NCBI GenBank assembly: GCA_002724475.1
Contig: PBOO01000073.1
Span: 5,172-11,587 of the forward strand
DNA length: 6,416 nucleotides
Direction: 5' to 3'
Source: Fidelibacterota bacterium
GTDB lineage: Bacteria > Fidelibacterota > Marinisomatia > Marinisomatales > TCS55
A program made the position numbers and the translations under genes. Position 1 is the stretch's first letter; each line of letters starts with the position of its first letter. Of the stretch, positions 1-5,456 are shown in pieces. The notes under the pieces were generated by a model. The model worked only from the letters and a program-made list of their open reading frames with translations, was not told the origin of the DNA and made no database searches.

Positions 1-591
1 AAGTCAAATCTCAACAAGATAAAGCATCAATTGTTGGTCTTTTTAGAAAATTTTCATAAACAAAACCCCTATAAGCACTCTATAGCCCTTGAAGAATTAG
101 CGAGAAAACTTGATTTAGAAAGAACATGGCTCGACCTCATTATTAGTGAGTTACGATCTGAAGTTGTAAAGGTCGATGGTGGTTTGTCGTTGCCTGGAAA
201 AGATATAGTTTTTAAAGATTTAGATAAGAAAATAGCTGAAGATATAGATAATAAAATCAAGTTTTCAGAATACAGTCTTGTTTCTGCAAAAGATCTTAAC
301 TTTGAAGATTCAAAAAAAACTTTAGAAATTTTACACGTTCTAAAAAATCAGGGTAAAATTTTTCAGGTTGATAATGAATACTGGATACATGAAAGTTCAA
401 AAAAGAGTCTGTTGCAGCAACTTTTAAAATACTTTGCGAACCAGGAAACCCTAAGCGTTTCTGACTTTAAGTCCATTACAAGTACTACAAGAAAAAATGC
501 CATCCCATTGCTTGAGTTTTGTGATAAAAACAATTTCACTCAAAGAGAGGGAAATTTGAGAGTAAAGGGTGATTGTTTGCATGATCAGTAG
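1..591 (+). CDS. selB: Selenocysteine-specific elongation factor SelB, C-terminal part (5'-truncated by window edge)
   Basis: The frame is open from base 1, so the gene starts before the window; 196 codons are visible, ending in TAG at 589-591. SelB is the EF-Tu-like GTPase that carries Sec-tRNA to the ribosome at UGA codons. Its C-terminal winged helices bind the SECIS hairpin in the mRNA. The visible part contains only winged-helix repeats, probably WH2-WH4. Near residues 11-50 is the FLENFHKQNPYK...ALEELARKL pattern typical of a SelB winged helix. The last repeat (about residues 138-190) has SVSDFKSITSTTRKNAIPLL followed by EFCDK and FTQREGNLRV, which matches the family's 'S/T-RK-AI-LLE--D----T-R-GN-R' signature of the RNA-binding WH4. 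The GTPase domain is outside the window, so its motifs cannot be checked. The 3' end overlaps the next gene by 11 nt. Identification is by pattern recognition of the last repeat and is fairly secure. Confidence 0.88.
   Translation, partial: KSNLNKIKHQLLVFLENFHKQNPYKHSIALEELARKLDLERTWLDLIISELRSEVVKVDGGLSLPGKDIVFKDLDKKIAEDIDNKIKFSEYSLVSAKDLNFEDSKKTLEILHVLKNQGKIFQVDNEYWIHESSKKSLLQQLLKYFANQETLSVSDFKSITSTTRKNAIPLLEFCDKNNFTQREGNLRVKGDCLHDQ
565..573 (+). promoter_or_regulatory. Ribosome binding site deciding the ATG start of the PorV/PorQ-like gene
   Basis: AAGGGTGAT lies 7 nt upstream of ATG 581, inside the selB coding sequence. Its GGTGAT part is complementary to the usual 16S 3' end. The alternative in-frame start, GTG at 569, sits within this same motif and lacks a well-spaced Shine-Dalgarno of its own, so ATG 581 is preferred. 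Confidence 0.5.
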
Positions 592-1618
592 ATTGATTAA
601 GGTTGTTTTATTTTCATTATTTTTTAGTAATATTTTTACACAAACTTACTGGGTTAAATACGGTTGGCAAGTTTTTCAGAATGCAGGCGACGCTAGAATA
701 CATGCATTGGGATCTGCCGGCGTTGCAGATATTGGAACTTCAATATCTCCACTTTTTAATCCCGCTTTAAGTAAAACCTCTGCTTTTCACAAGCTGAGCT
801 ACACCCATCAAAGCAGATTAGCTGGCATGATAAATAGCGACTTAATTGGTTTCTCCCTATCAACTTTCAGAAAACCAATAAATGTGATTCTTCTTTATGA
901 GGGTTTGGATCAAATTCCTGATACTCGAAATATTTTATTAGACTTTGGTATTGATGGTATTCCTGGGACTGGTGATCCGGGTGAAAACAACGGTCTATTA
1001 GATGAGGGAGAGAGATTAGACACAAAGAAAATCAAATATTTTACACAAAAACAATTTGGATTACATCTAAGCACAGCGTGGGATTATAAAAAATACCAAG
1101 TTGGAATAGGGTTAAAAAACTTATTTCATTCAATTGGAGAATTTTCATCAACGGGCATTGGTATCGATTTAGGTTTGCTTGCTAGCACATGGAAAAATGG
1201 CAAAATCGGTATACAAATCAGAGATGTCACGACTAGTTGGCAAGTTTGGAATAATGGTACTATTGAAAGATTTAAGCCAACAGTTACTATAGGGTTAGCG
1301 CACAACCATACTTTTAAAGGTACTAAATTAAGCGTTAATGGTGCTATTGATGCAATAATCGATCCTTACATAGTCCATTCTCTTGCAAACAACTTATACG
1401 TATTTGGTATAAATGCTAAATATGACAATAGGATTGCAGTGCGCTTAGGGAGAAACAAAGTGAATTCTACTACAATTGGAATAGGATTGAGCTGGAAAGA
1501 AATTTCTCTTGATTATGCATTTTTAAATGAACCTCTTAGCTCCGGTCTAGGATCAACACATCTAGTGTCAATAAGTATAAGTCCAAACTTATTGCTTAAA
1601 TTCATTGACAAAATTTAA
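581..1618 (+). CDS. PorV/PorQ-family outer-membrane beta-barrel protein
   Basis: With start ATG 581 the protein has 345 residues; GTG 569 would add four. The N-terminus is a Sec signal peptide: MISRLIK, then a hydrophobic run VVLFSLFF, with probable cleavage around residues 19-22 at a site that is not a classic AXA. The mature N-terminus carries the family pattern: NAGDARIHALGSAGVADIG followed by LFNPALSK, matching 'GAR-LGMGGA--A--D---LFWNPAGL'. The rest is alternating, glycine-rich beta-strand sequence ending in a strand-like THLVSISIS. FadL-like PorV/PorQ proteins sit in the outer membrane of FCB bacteria. The Bacteroidota PorV works in the type IX secretion system, but many homologues have no assigned function, so no role is claimed. 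Residues 121-147 hold an Asp/Gly-rich insert (see the separate entry). The gene overlaps selB by 11 nt and is followed by a 72-nt spacer. The family call is reasonably confident; the specific paralogue is unknown. Confidence 0.75.
   Translation: MISRLIKVVLFSLFFSNIFTQTYWVKYGWQVFQNAGDARIHALGSAGVADIGTSISPLFNPALSKTSAFHKLSYTHQSRLAGMINSDLIGFSLSTFRKPINVILLYEGLDQIPDTRNILLDFGIDGIPGTGDPGENNGLLDEGERLDTKKIKYFTQKQFGLHLSTAWDYKKYQVGIGLKNLFHSIGEFSSTGIGIDLGLLASTWKNGKIGIQIRDVTTSWQVWNNGTIERFKPTVTIGLAHNHTFKGTKLSVNGAIDAIIDPYIVHSLANNLYVFGINAKYDNRIAVRLGRNKVNSTTIGIGLSWKEISLDYAFLNEPLSSGLGSTHLVSISISPNLLLKFIDKI
941..1021 (+). other. Asp/Gly-rich, calcium-loop-like segment within the PorV/PorQ-like protein
   Basis: Residues 121-147 (ATG-581 numbering) read DFGIDGIPGTGDPGENNG then LLDEGERLD. 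The first part fits an EF-hand-like spacing: D at position 1, G at 3, D at 5, G at 6 and D at 12. The second part repeats the D-x-G-E / D-x-G-E theme with NNG between. Loops of this type commonly bind calcium in secreted proteins. Here it probably lies in an extracellular loop of the barrel. Metal binding is inferred from composition and spacing only. Confidence 0.45.
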
Positions 1619-1690
1619 GCCTTTATGTTCTATATGTGTTTTAACCTAAATTTGTAAATAGTAAGTTTTCAGGCTTTTTTGGAGATTTAA
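1619..1690 (+). other. Intergenic spacer upstream of yicC with its ribosome binding site
   Basis: This is the only non-coding stretch longer than a few bases. It is AT-rich. GGAG at 1681-1684, 6 nt before ATG 1691, is a clear Shine-Dalgarno for yicC. A T-run at 1675-1680 directly precedes it. A 5-bp complementarity (AAGCC 1617-1621 with GGCTT 1672-1676) encloses a loop of 50 nt, too weak to call a terminator. If the downstream operon has its own promoter, this region or the end of the preceding gene is the natural place, but no convincing -35/-10 pair is visible. Confidence 0.6.
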
Positions 1691-2551
1691 ATGATTCAAA
1701 GTATGACAGGTTATGGTAATACTACCTCAGGAAAGGGTAGCAATAGATTTACGATATCAATTAAAACAGTAAATGCAAGGTTTTTGGATATAAAGTTTAA
1801 AGGTTGTGATCTAGAGCCAAATGTTGAAAAAGAAATTAGGGATATTATATCAGCAAAATTAGTTCGCGGAACGGTATTTATTAATTTTGATCAAAATCTA
1901 ACTAGCAATGATGAAGCCTCTCATTTTAATGAAGAGCGTTTTGAAATGCTTTTATCGGTTATAGATAGAATCGAAAAAAAATACAAAAAAAGGATAAATA
2001 TTGATAACGTCATGAATATCAATGACTTCTTTCAAACCCGGAATGACAATCTTTCTGATTTCAATGAACTGCTTAAGAATATTAAATCGACTTGCAACAA
2101 GGTTGTTATTATGCGTAAGCAGGAAGGAGTTTTGCTTAAAAAGGATATAGATAAAAGAATAGCAAAATTAAAGAATATTCTTGATAGCATTGAAAAACAA
2201 ATTCCATTAGAAAGTAGAAAGAGATCAAACAAGCTAAAGAAAAGGATTTCAGACTTGCTAGAGTCTTCTCAATTTGATGAAAGCAGGCTTAATCAAGAAA
2301 TAGCTCTGCTTTCTGAAAAATCAGACATCACTGAAGAGGTCGTAAGATTAAGAAGCCATTTTATTCAGTTTAAAAAAATATCAAGAGAAAATAAACCTGC
2401 CGGCAAAAGGTTAGCTTTTTTATTGCAGGAAATTAGTAGGGAAATTAATACCATAGGGTCAAAAAGCTTTTCAGAAAAAATTATTAATAAGGTAATTATG
2501 ATGAAAGATGAAGCTGAAAAAATTCGCGAACAGGTACAAAACATTTTATGA
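1691..2551 (+). CDS. yicC: YicC/YloC-family endoribonuclease
   Basis: The product has 286 residues, essentially the length of E. coli YicC (287). The N-terminal YicC domain begins with the hallmark MIQSMTGYGN and continues with SIKTVNARFLDIKFK (23-37) and the LVRGTV block near residue 60. EGVLLKKDIDKRI (145-157) marks the end of that domain. The C-terminal domain (about 197-286, formerly DUF1732) has LNQEIALLSEKSDITEEVVR, RSHF at 221-224, then QEISREINTIGSKS (246-259) and the terminal KIREQVQNIL. All are strongly conserved family blocks, so the gene looks intact. E. coli YicC and B. subtilis YloC have been described as metal-dependent endoribonucleases acting on RNA, with E. coli YicC linked to small-RNA turnover; the target in this organism is unknown. 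The start is fixed by the GGAG at 1681-1684. The stop overlaps the gmk start as ATGA, which is a common neighbour pair (yicC-gmk) in many bacteria. Confidence 0.95.
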   Translation: MIQSMTGYGNTTSGKGSNRFTISIKTVNARFLDIKFKGCDLEPNVEKEIRDIISAKLVRGTVFINFDQNLTSNDEASHFNEERFEMLLSVIDRIEKKYKKRINIDNVMNINDFFQTRNDNLSDFNELLKNIKSTCNKVVIMRKQEGVLLKKDIDKRIAKLKNILDSIEKQIPLESRKRSNKLKKRISDLLESSQFDESRLNQEIALLSEKSDITEEVVRLRSHFIQFKKISRENKPAGKRLAFLLQEISREINTIGSKSFSEKIINKVIMMKDEAEKIREQVQNIL

Positions 2552-3126
2552 GGAATTTAATAATTATATCTGCTCCATCTGGCTCTGGGAAAACAACAAT
2601 TTGTAAAGAAATTCAAAAGAAAGACCCCCAAATTAAATTTTCTATATCCCATACTTCAAGATCTATGAGATCTAATGAAGAGGATGGGGTTGACTATTTT
2701 TTTATTGACCATCTAAAATTTCAAAATTTTATTTCGAATGACTATTTTATAGAATGGGAAAAAATTCATGGGGATTACTACTATGGAACATCAAAAAACC
2801 AGATTGAGGATGCTATTAATAATAACATTTTTTTGCTTCTAGAATTAGACGTTAAGGGTGCCGTCAGCATTCAAAAAAAGTATCCAGAAAACACATTATC
2901 TTTTTTTGTGGAACCACCTAGTATAAATGACTTAAAATCACGTCTTAAAAATAGAGGTTCAGAGTCGATTGAGAAAATAAATAAAAGACTCGAAAGAATA
3001 GAATCTGAATTCTCTTATAAATCTTTTTTTGATTTTATCATTGTTAACGATAAAGTAGAAAAAGCAACCAATAAAATTTTAAATATTATTTATAAAGAAA
3101 CCAAAGGAGTGTTTAATGTCTCTTGA
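2548..3126 (+). CDS. gmk: Guanylate kinase
   Basis: Guanylate kinase converts GMP (and dGMP) plus ATP to GDP plus ADP in the cytoplasm, the step feeding GTP and (p)ppGpp synthesis. At 192 residues it is slightly short of the usual 200-210 but complete. The P-loop is SAPSGSGKTT at 8-17. The GMP-binding region is HTSRSMRSNEEDGVDYFF (35-52), with R38, R41, E44, D49 and Y50 in the family positions. The more usual 'PR-GE' is 'MRSNE' here. The YYGTS block (78-82) and LLELDVKGA (97-105) follow. The lid and C-terminal signature are present as EPPSINDLKSRLKNRG (112-127), KRLERIESE and FIIVND (153-158). The start at ATG 2548 overlaps the yicC stop by 4 nt, and there is only a weak AGG about 13 nt upstream, suggesting translational coupling. 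The 3' end overlaps rpoZ by 11 nt. Gmk is a known target of inhibition by (p)ppGpp in some bacteria; whether that applies here cannot be read from the sequence. Confidence 0.97.
   Translation: MRNLIIISAPSGSGKTTICKEIQKKDPQIKFSISHTSRSMRSNEEDGVDYFFIDHLKFQNFISNDYFIEWEKIHGDYYYGTSKNQIEDAINNNIFLLLELDVKGAVSIQKKYPENTLSFFVEPPSINDLKSRLKNRGSESIEKINKRLERIESEFSYKSFFDFIIVNDKVEKATNKILNIIYKETKGVFNVS
3105..3110 (+). promoter_or_regulatory. Ribosome binding site for rpoZ, inside gmk
   Basis: AGGAGT lies 5-6 nt upstream of ATG 3116, within the last codons of gmk. It selects this start for the omega gene over the overlapping, non-homologous frame that begins at 3123. Confidence 0.7.
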
Positions 3127-3394
3127 GCCGCTATCTATCAAAGAAATGGAAAGTCAATCCGCTGATATCTACGAAACCGTTGTTGTTATGTCAAAAAGAG
3201 CAAAGCAAGTACTCGGAGATCGTATTGTTGAGGAAATTATTGAAACTAGCAATGAGGCTGAAATGGGCGTTTATGACGAATTGGTTGAAACAAACCCTGA
3301 GGATTATGAAGAACTTGAAAAACCAACCACTGTTTCTGTAAATGAATTCATTGAAGGTGACCTTGATTGGAAAAATGAGCAAGAAGATTCATAG
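3116..3394 (+). CDS. rpoZ: DNA-directed RNA polymerase omega subunit (FCB type)
   Basis: Omega is the small RNA polymerase subunit that helps fold and hold beta-prime. The 92-residue product carries DIYETVVVMSKRAKQVL (17-33), the conserved omega/Rpb6 helix, in the form seen in Bacteroidota omega ('NIYETVVIMSKRANQI'). The second conserved block is KPTTVSVNEFIEGDLDW (69-85), matching the usual 'KP----A--EF--GK-'. Between them (about 38-68) is an acidic linker with many Glu/Asp and no basic residue after R36. Residues 41-92 contain 18 acidic and 2 lysine residues by my count. Position directly after gmk is classic for rpoZ. The start has a good AGGAG ribosome binding site, and the gene overlaps gmk by 11 nt. 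It ends TAG, followed at once by a second TAG and then the TTG start of the glycosylase in the same frame. In E. coli omega contributes to one ppGpp site on the polymerase; the N-terminal residues used there are not evidently conserved here. Confidence 0.88.
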   Translation: MSLEPLSIKEMESQSADIYETVVVMSKRAKQVLGDRIVEEIIETSNEAEMGVYDELVETNPEDYEELEKPTTVSVNEFIEGDLDWKNEQEDS

Positions 3395-3397
3395 TAG

Positions 3398-4078
3398 TTG
3401 AAAACTGAACTTTTAAAATATTTTAAACAATATAAAGAATTATACGATGATGAGATTTTTGTCTCATCAATAAAGAGCTCAGAATCTATTTTAGACGAAA
3501 AGCCTCATAAAAAAACTGACCCTTTCTCAAGTCTAACAGTTTTAAAAAATGATGTTATTAATTGTAAAAAATGCTCTTTAAGCGATACTAGAACTAATGC
3601 TGTTTTTGGAGTAGGTGACTTTAGCGCGTCGCTTATGCTTGTGGGTGAGGCGCCAGGCGAGCAAGAAGATTTATCTGGAGAGCCTTTTGTAGGTAGAGCT
3701 GGTCAACTTCTTGACAAAATGCTTGCCGCCATTGATAGATCTCGAGAAAATGACGTCTTCATCTGCAATGTTCTTAAATGTAGGCCACCAGAAAATAGAG
3801 ATCCCAAATCCGATGAAATAAATCAATGTGAACCTTATTTGGTGAATCAAATAGATTTGATTAAGCCAAAACTAATTGTAGCTTTAGGTAGAATAGCTGG
3901 TAAGACGCTCCTTGGTGTGGATAAGTCGTTGAAAGATATGAGGAAGAAGATTCATAATTATCATGATTCGGATTTAATTGTCACATATCACCCAGCTGCA
4001 TTATTAAGAAATCCAAATTGGAAACCTTATGCTTGGGAAGATTTTAAATGGATTCGAAGTATTCTTGAAGAGGTATGA
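3398..4078 (+). CDS. Uracil-DNA glycosylase, family 4 (4Fe-4S)
   Basis: This enzyme removes uracil (from cytosine deamination or dUTP misincorporation) from DNA, starting base-excision repair. The 226-residue protein has the four iron-sulfur cysteines of the family: C56 and C59 (NCKKC), C128 (NVLKCRPPENRDP) and C144 (INQCEPYL). Motif A is GEAPGEQED at 83-91, whose Glu-containing form favours family 4 over family 5. It is followed by EPFVGRAGQLLDKML, including the Phe expected to stack on uracil. The second catalytic motif is HPAALLRNP (188-196). Residues 1-55 are a poorly conserved N-terminal extension, common in bacterial members. The start must be TTG 3398: an in-frame TAG lies immediately upstream, and no other ATG, GTG or TTG occurs in frame before the cysteine motif. 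No good Shine-Dalgarno is visible (only AAGAAG at 3381-3386), so coupling to rpoZ translation is likely. The gap to dnaB is 7 nt. Confidence 0.93.
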   Translation: MKTELLKYFKQYKELYDDEIFVSSIKSSESILDEKPHKKTDPFSSLTVLKNDVINCKKCSLSDTRTNAVFGVGDFSASLMLVGEAPGEQEDLSGEPFVGRAGQLLDKMLAAIDRSRENDVFICNVLKCRPPENRDPKSDEINQCEPYLVNQIDLIKPKLIVALGRIAGKTLLGVDKSLKDMRKKIHNYHDSDLIVTYHPAALLRNPNWKPYAWEDFKWIRSILEEV

Positions 4079-4085
4079 AATTTAA

Positions 4086-5456
4086 ATGGCAAAACAAAAT
4101 AATATAGATCTCAAAGGTCAGCCTCAATCTCTTGAAGCTGAACAAGCAGTTTTAGGATCTATGTTAACATCGAAAGAAGCTGTAGCAAAAGCACTCCAGT
4201 GGCTTAAGCCACATATGTTTTACAAGGATGCGCATGCTAAAATTGCCTCAAGCATGGTCGATTTATTTGAAAAAGGTGAGCCCATTGATGCGGTCTCAGT
4301 TGTAAATCTTTTAAAAAAGAGAGATGAGCTTAAAGGAGTTGGCGGAGCATATTACATTTCAGGTTTAGCTGAATCAGTTCCAACTACTGCTAATATTGAG
4401 CATTATTCAAAAATAGTCCTTGAAAAAAGTATTTTGCGAACTCTTATTCAAGTAAGTCATGAAGTATCTAAAAATGCTGCTGAAGACAATCAGGACGTAG
4501 ATGATATTTTAGATGCTGCAGAATCAGCTATTTTTAATATCTCTGAGAAACGTTTAAAAGGAGGTTTTGAAGAGCTTGGCTCTATGCTCCATCAAACTTT
4601 TGAAGAATTAGATAAAATTGCGGCTAAACCAGGATCGGTTACAGGGGTCGCATCAGGATTGATGGATCTTGATAATATTACTTCCGGTTTTCATCCAGGT
4701 GAACTTATTATCGTAGCAGGGAGGCCAGGTATGGGAAAAACAGCTCTGGCGCTTTCTATGGGCAGAAATGCGGCTGTTATGGATAATGTTGGGGTTGGTA
4801 TGTTTAGCCTTGAAATGGCAAATCATCAACTTGCTATGAGGTTGCTTTGTGCTGAAGGTAGAGTTGATAGTCATTTGGTTAGAACCGGTAAACTTCCCAA
4901 AAGCCAATGGAAAAACCTTAGTCTTGCTGTAGGTCAGCTTGCTGAAGCGCCTATTTACTTAGATGATACAGCTGGTATGTCAGTTCTTGAGGTAAGAGCT
5001 AAAGCAAGAAGGCTTAAAGCAGAAAAGGATATTGGGCTAATTATTGTTGATTATTTGCAGCTCATGAGTGGACCTAGAGGCGTAGAAAGCAGACAGCAAG
5101 AAATATCTCAAATATCTCGATCTCTAAAAAATCTAGCAAAAGAGATTGAGGTTCCAGTAATCGCACTCTCACAGTTATCTAGAGCAGTTGAAAATAGAAC
5201 AGATAGAAGGCCGCAATTATCAGATCTTAGAGAATCAGGAGCTATTGAACAAGACGCTGATGTCGTAATGTTTTTATATAGACCGTGGATTTATTCTCAA
5301 GAGGATGAAGATAAAGGTAAGGCTCAAGTAATGGTTGCAAAACAAAGAAATGGCCCCACTGGCAATGTTAACGTAACATTTATTGATAGATTTGCCCGTT
5401 TTGAAAACTCAGCAACAGTTGCTGCCCCTGAAGCAGAAGCTGTCTTTAATGGATAA
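4086..5456 (+). CDS. dnaB: Replicative DNA helicase DnaB
   Basis: DnaB is the hexameric 5'-3' helicase that opens the replication fork and recruits primase. The 456-residue length is normal. The N-terminal domain starts PQSLEAEQAVLGSML (13-27), with FYKDAHAKI and the 'GG-AY---L----PT-ANIEHY' block (86-107). A linker follows, with the RecA-fold domain from about residue 185. Walker A is GRPGMGKTA (212-220), with K218 and T219. The catalytic Glu is E243 in FSLEM, Walker B is LIIVDYLQLM (318-327) with D322, and SQLSRAVENR begins at 362. The late motif KQRNGPTG (419-426) supplies the conserved Lys/Arg of the subunit interface. There is no intein interruption in the P-loop or elsewhere. The C-terminal tail (NSATVAAPEAEAVFNG) is Ala/Glu-rich and non-conserved. 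GAAGAGGT at 4067-4074 is the probable Shine-Dalgarno, about 11 nt before ATG 4086. The stop overlaps the rel start by 8 nt. dnaB is more often beside rplI; its place here before rel is notable. Confidence 0.97.
   Translation: MAKQNNIDLKGQPQSLEAEQAVLGSMLTSKEAVAKALQWLKPHMFYKDAHAKIASSMVDLFEKGEPIDAVSVVNLLKKRDELKGVGGAYYISGLAESVPTTANIEHYSKIVLEKSILRTLIQVSHEVSKNAAEDNQDVDDILDAAESAIFNISEKRLKGGFEELGSMLHQTFEELDKIAAKPGSVTGVASGLMDLDNITSGFHPGELIIVAGRPGMGKTALALSMGRNAAVMDNVGVGMFSLEMANHQLAMRLLCAEGRVDSHLVRTGKLPKSQWKNLSLAVGQLAEAPIYLDDTAGMSVLEVRAKARRLKAEKDIGLIIVDYLQLMSGPRGVESRQQEISQISRSLKNLAKEIEVPVIALSQLSRAVENRTDRRPQLSDLRESGAIEQDADVVMFLYRPWIYSQEDEDKGKAQVMVAKQRNGPTGNVNVTFIDRFARFENSATVAAPEAEAVFNG

Noticed and set aside
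569..580. GTG 569 as start of the PorV/PorQ-like gene
   Set aside because: It would add only MIVC, lacks a well-placed Shine-Dalgarno, and lies within the motif that best serves ATG 581. The shorter form gives a cleaner signal peptide.
1605..1634. TTGACA at 1605-1610 as a -35 box for the yicC operon
   Set aside because: The hexamer is part of the codons for the last residues of the porin-like protein. At 17-18 nt spacing the candidate -10 boxes (TTCTAT, TCTATA) match TATAAT at only three positions, and the promoter consensus of this lineage is not known.
1617..1680. Possible rho-independent terminator before yicC (AAGCC with GGCTT followed by T-run)
   Set aside because: The stem is only 5 bp with a loop of 50 nt, and the T-run abuts the yicC ribosome binding site. 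It is not a credible intrinsic terminator.
1974..1991. Poly-A runs in yicC (A8 and A7) as slippage or phase-variation sites
   Set aside because: Runs of this length are expected in such AT-rich DNA, the frame is intact on both sides, and a housekeeping ribonuclease is an unlikely phase-variable gene.
2650..2700. Altered GMP-binding loop of Gmk (MRSNE in place of the common PR-GE)
   Set aside because: The Arg and Glu that contact GMP are kept, and the Pro and Gly positions vary in the family, so this is probably ordinary divergence.
3123..3341. 72-residue reading frame overlapping rpoZ on the same strand
   Set aside because: It is a shadow frame: the overlapping frame at 3116-3394 has the conserved omega motifs and the ribosome binding site, while this one shows no recognisable family pattern.
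4653..4907. Minus-strand reading frames within dnaB, rel, gmk, yicC, rpoZ and selB
   Set aside because: Each lies wholly inside a gene with clear family motifs on the + strand and has no ribosome binding site or recognisable product.
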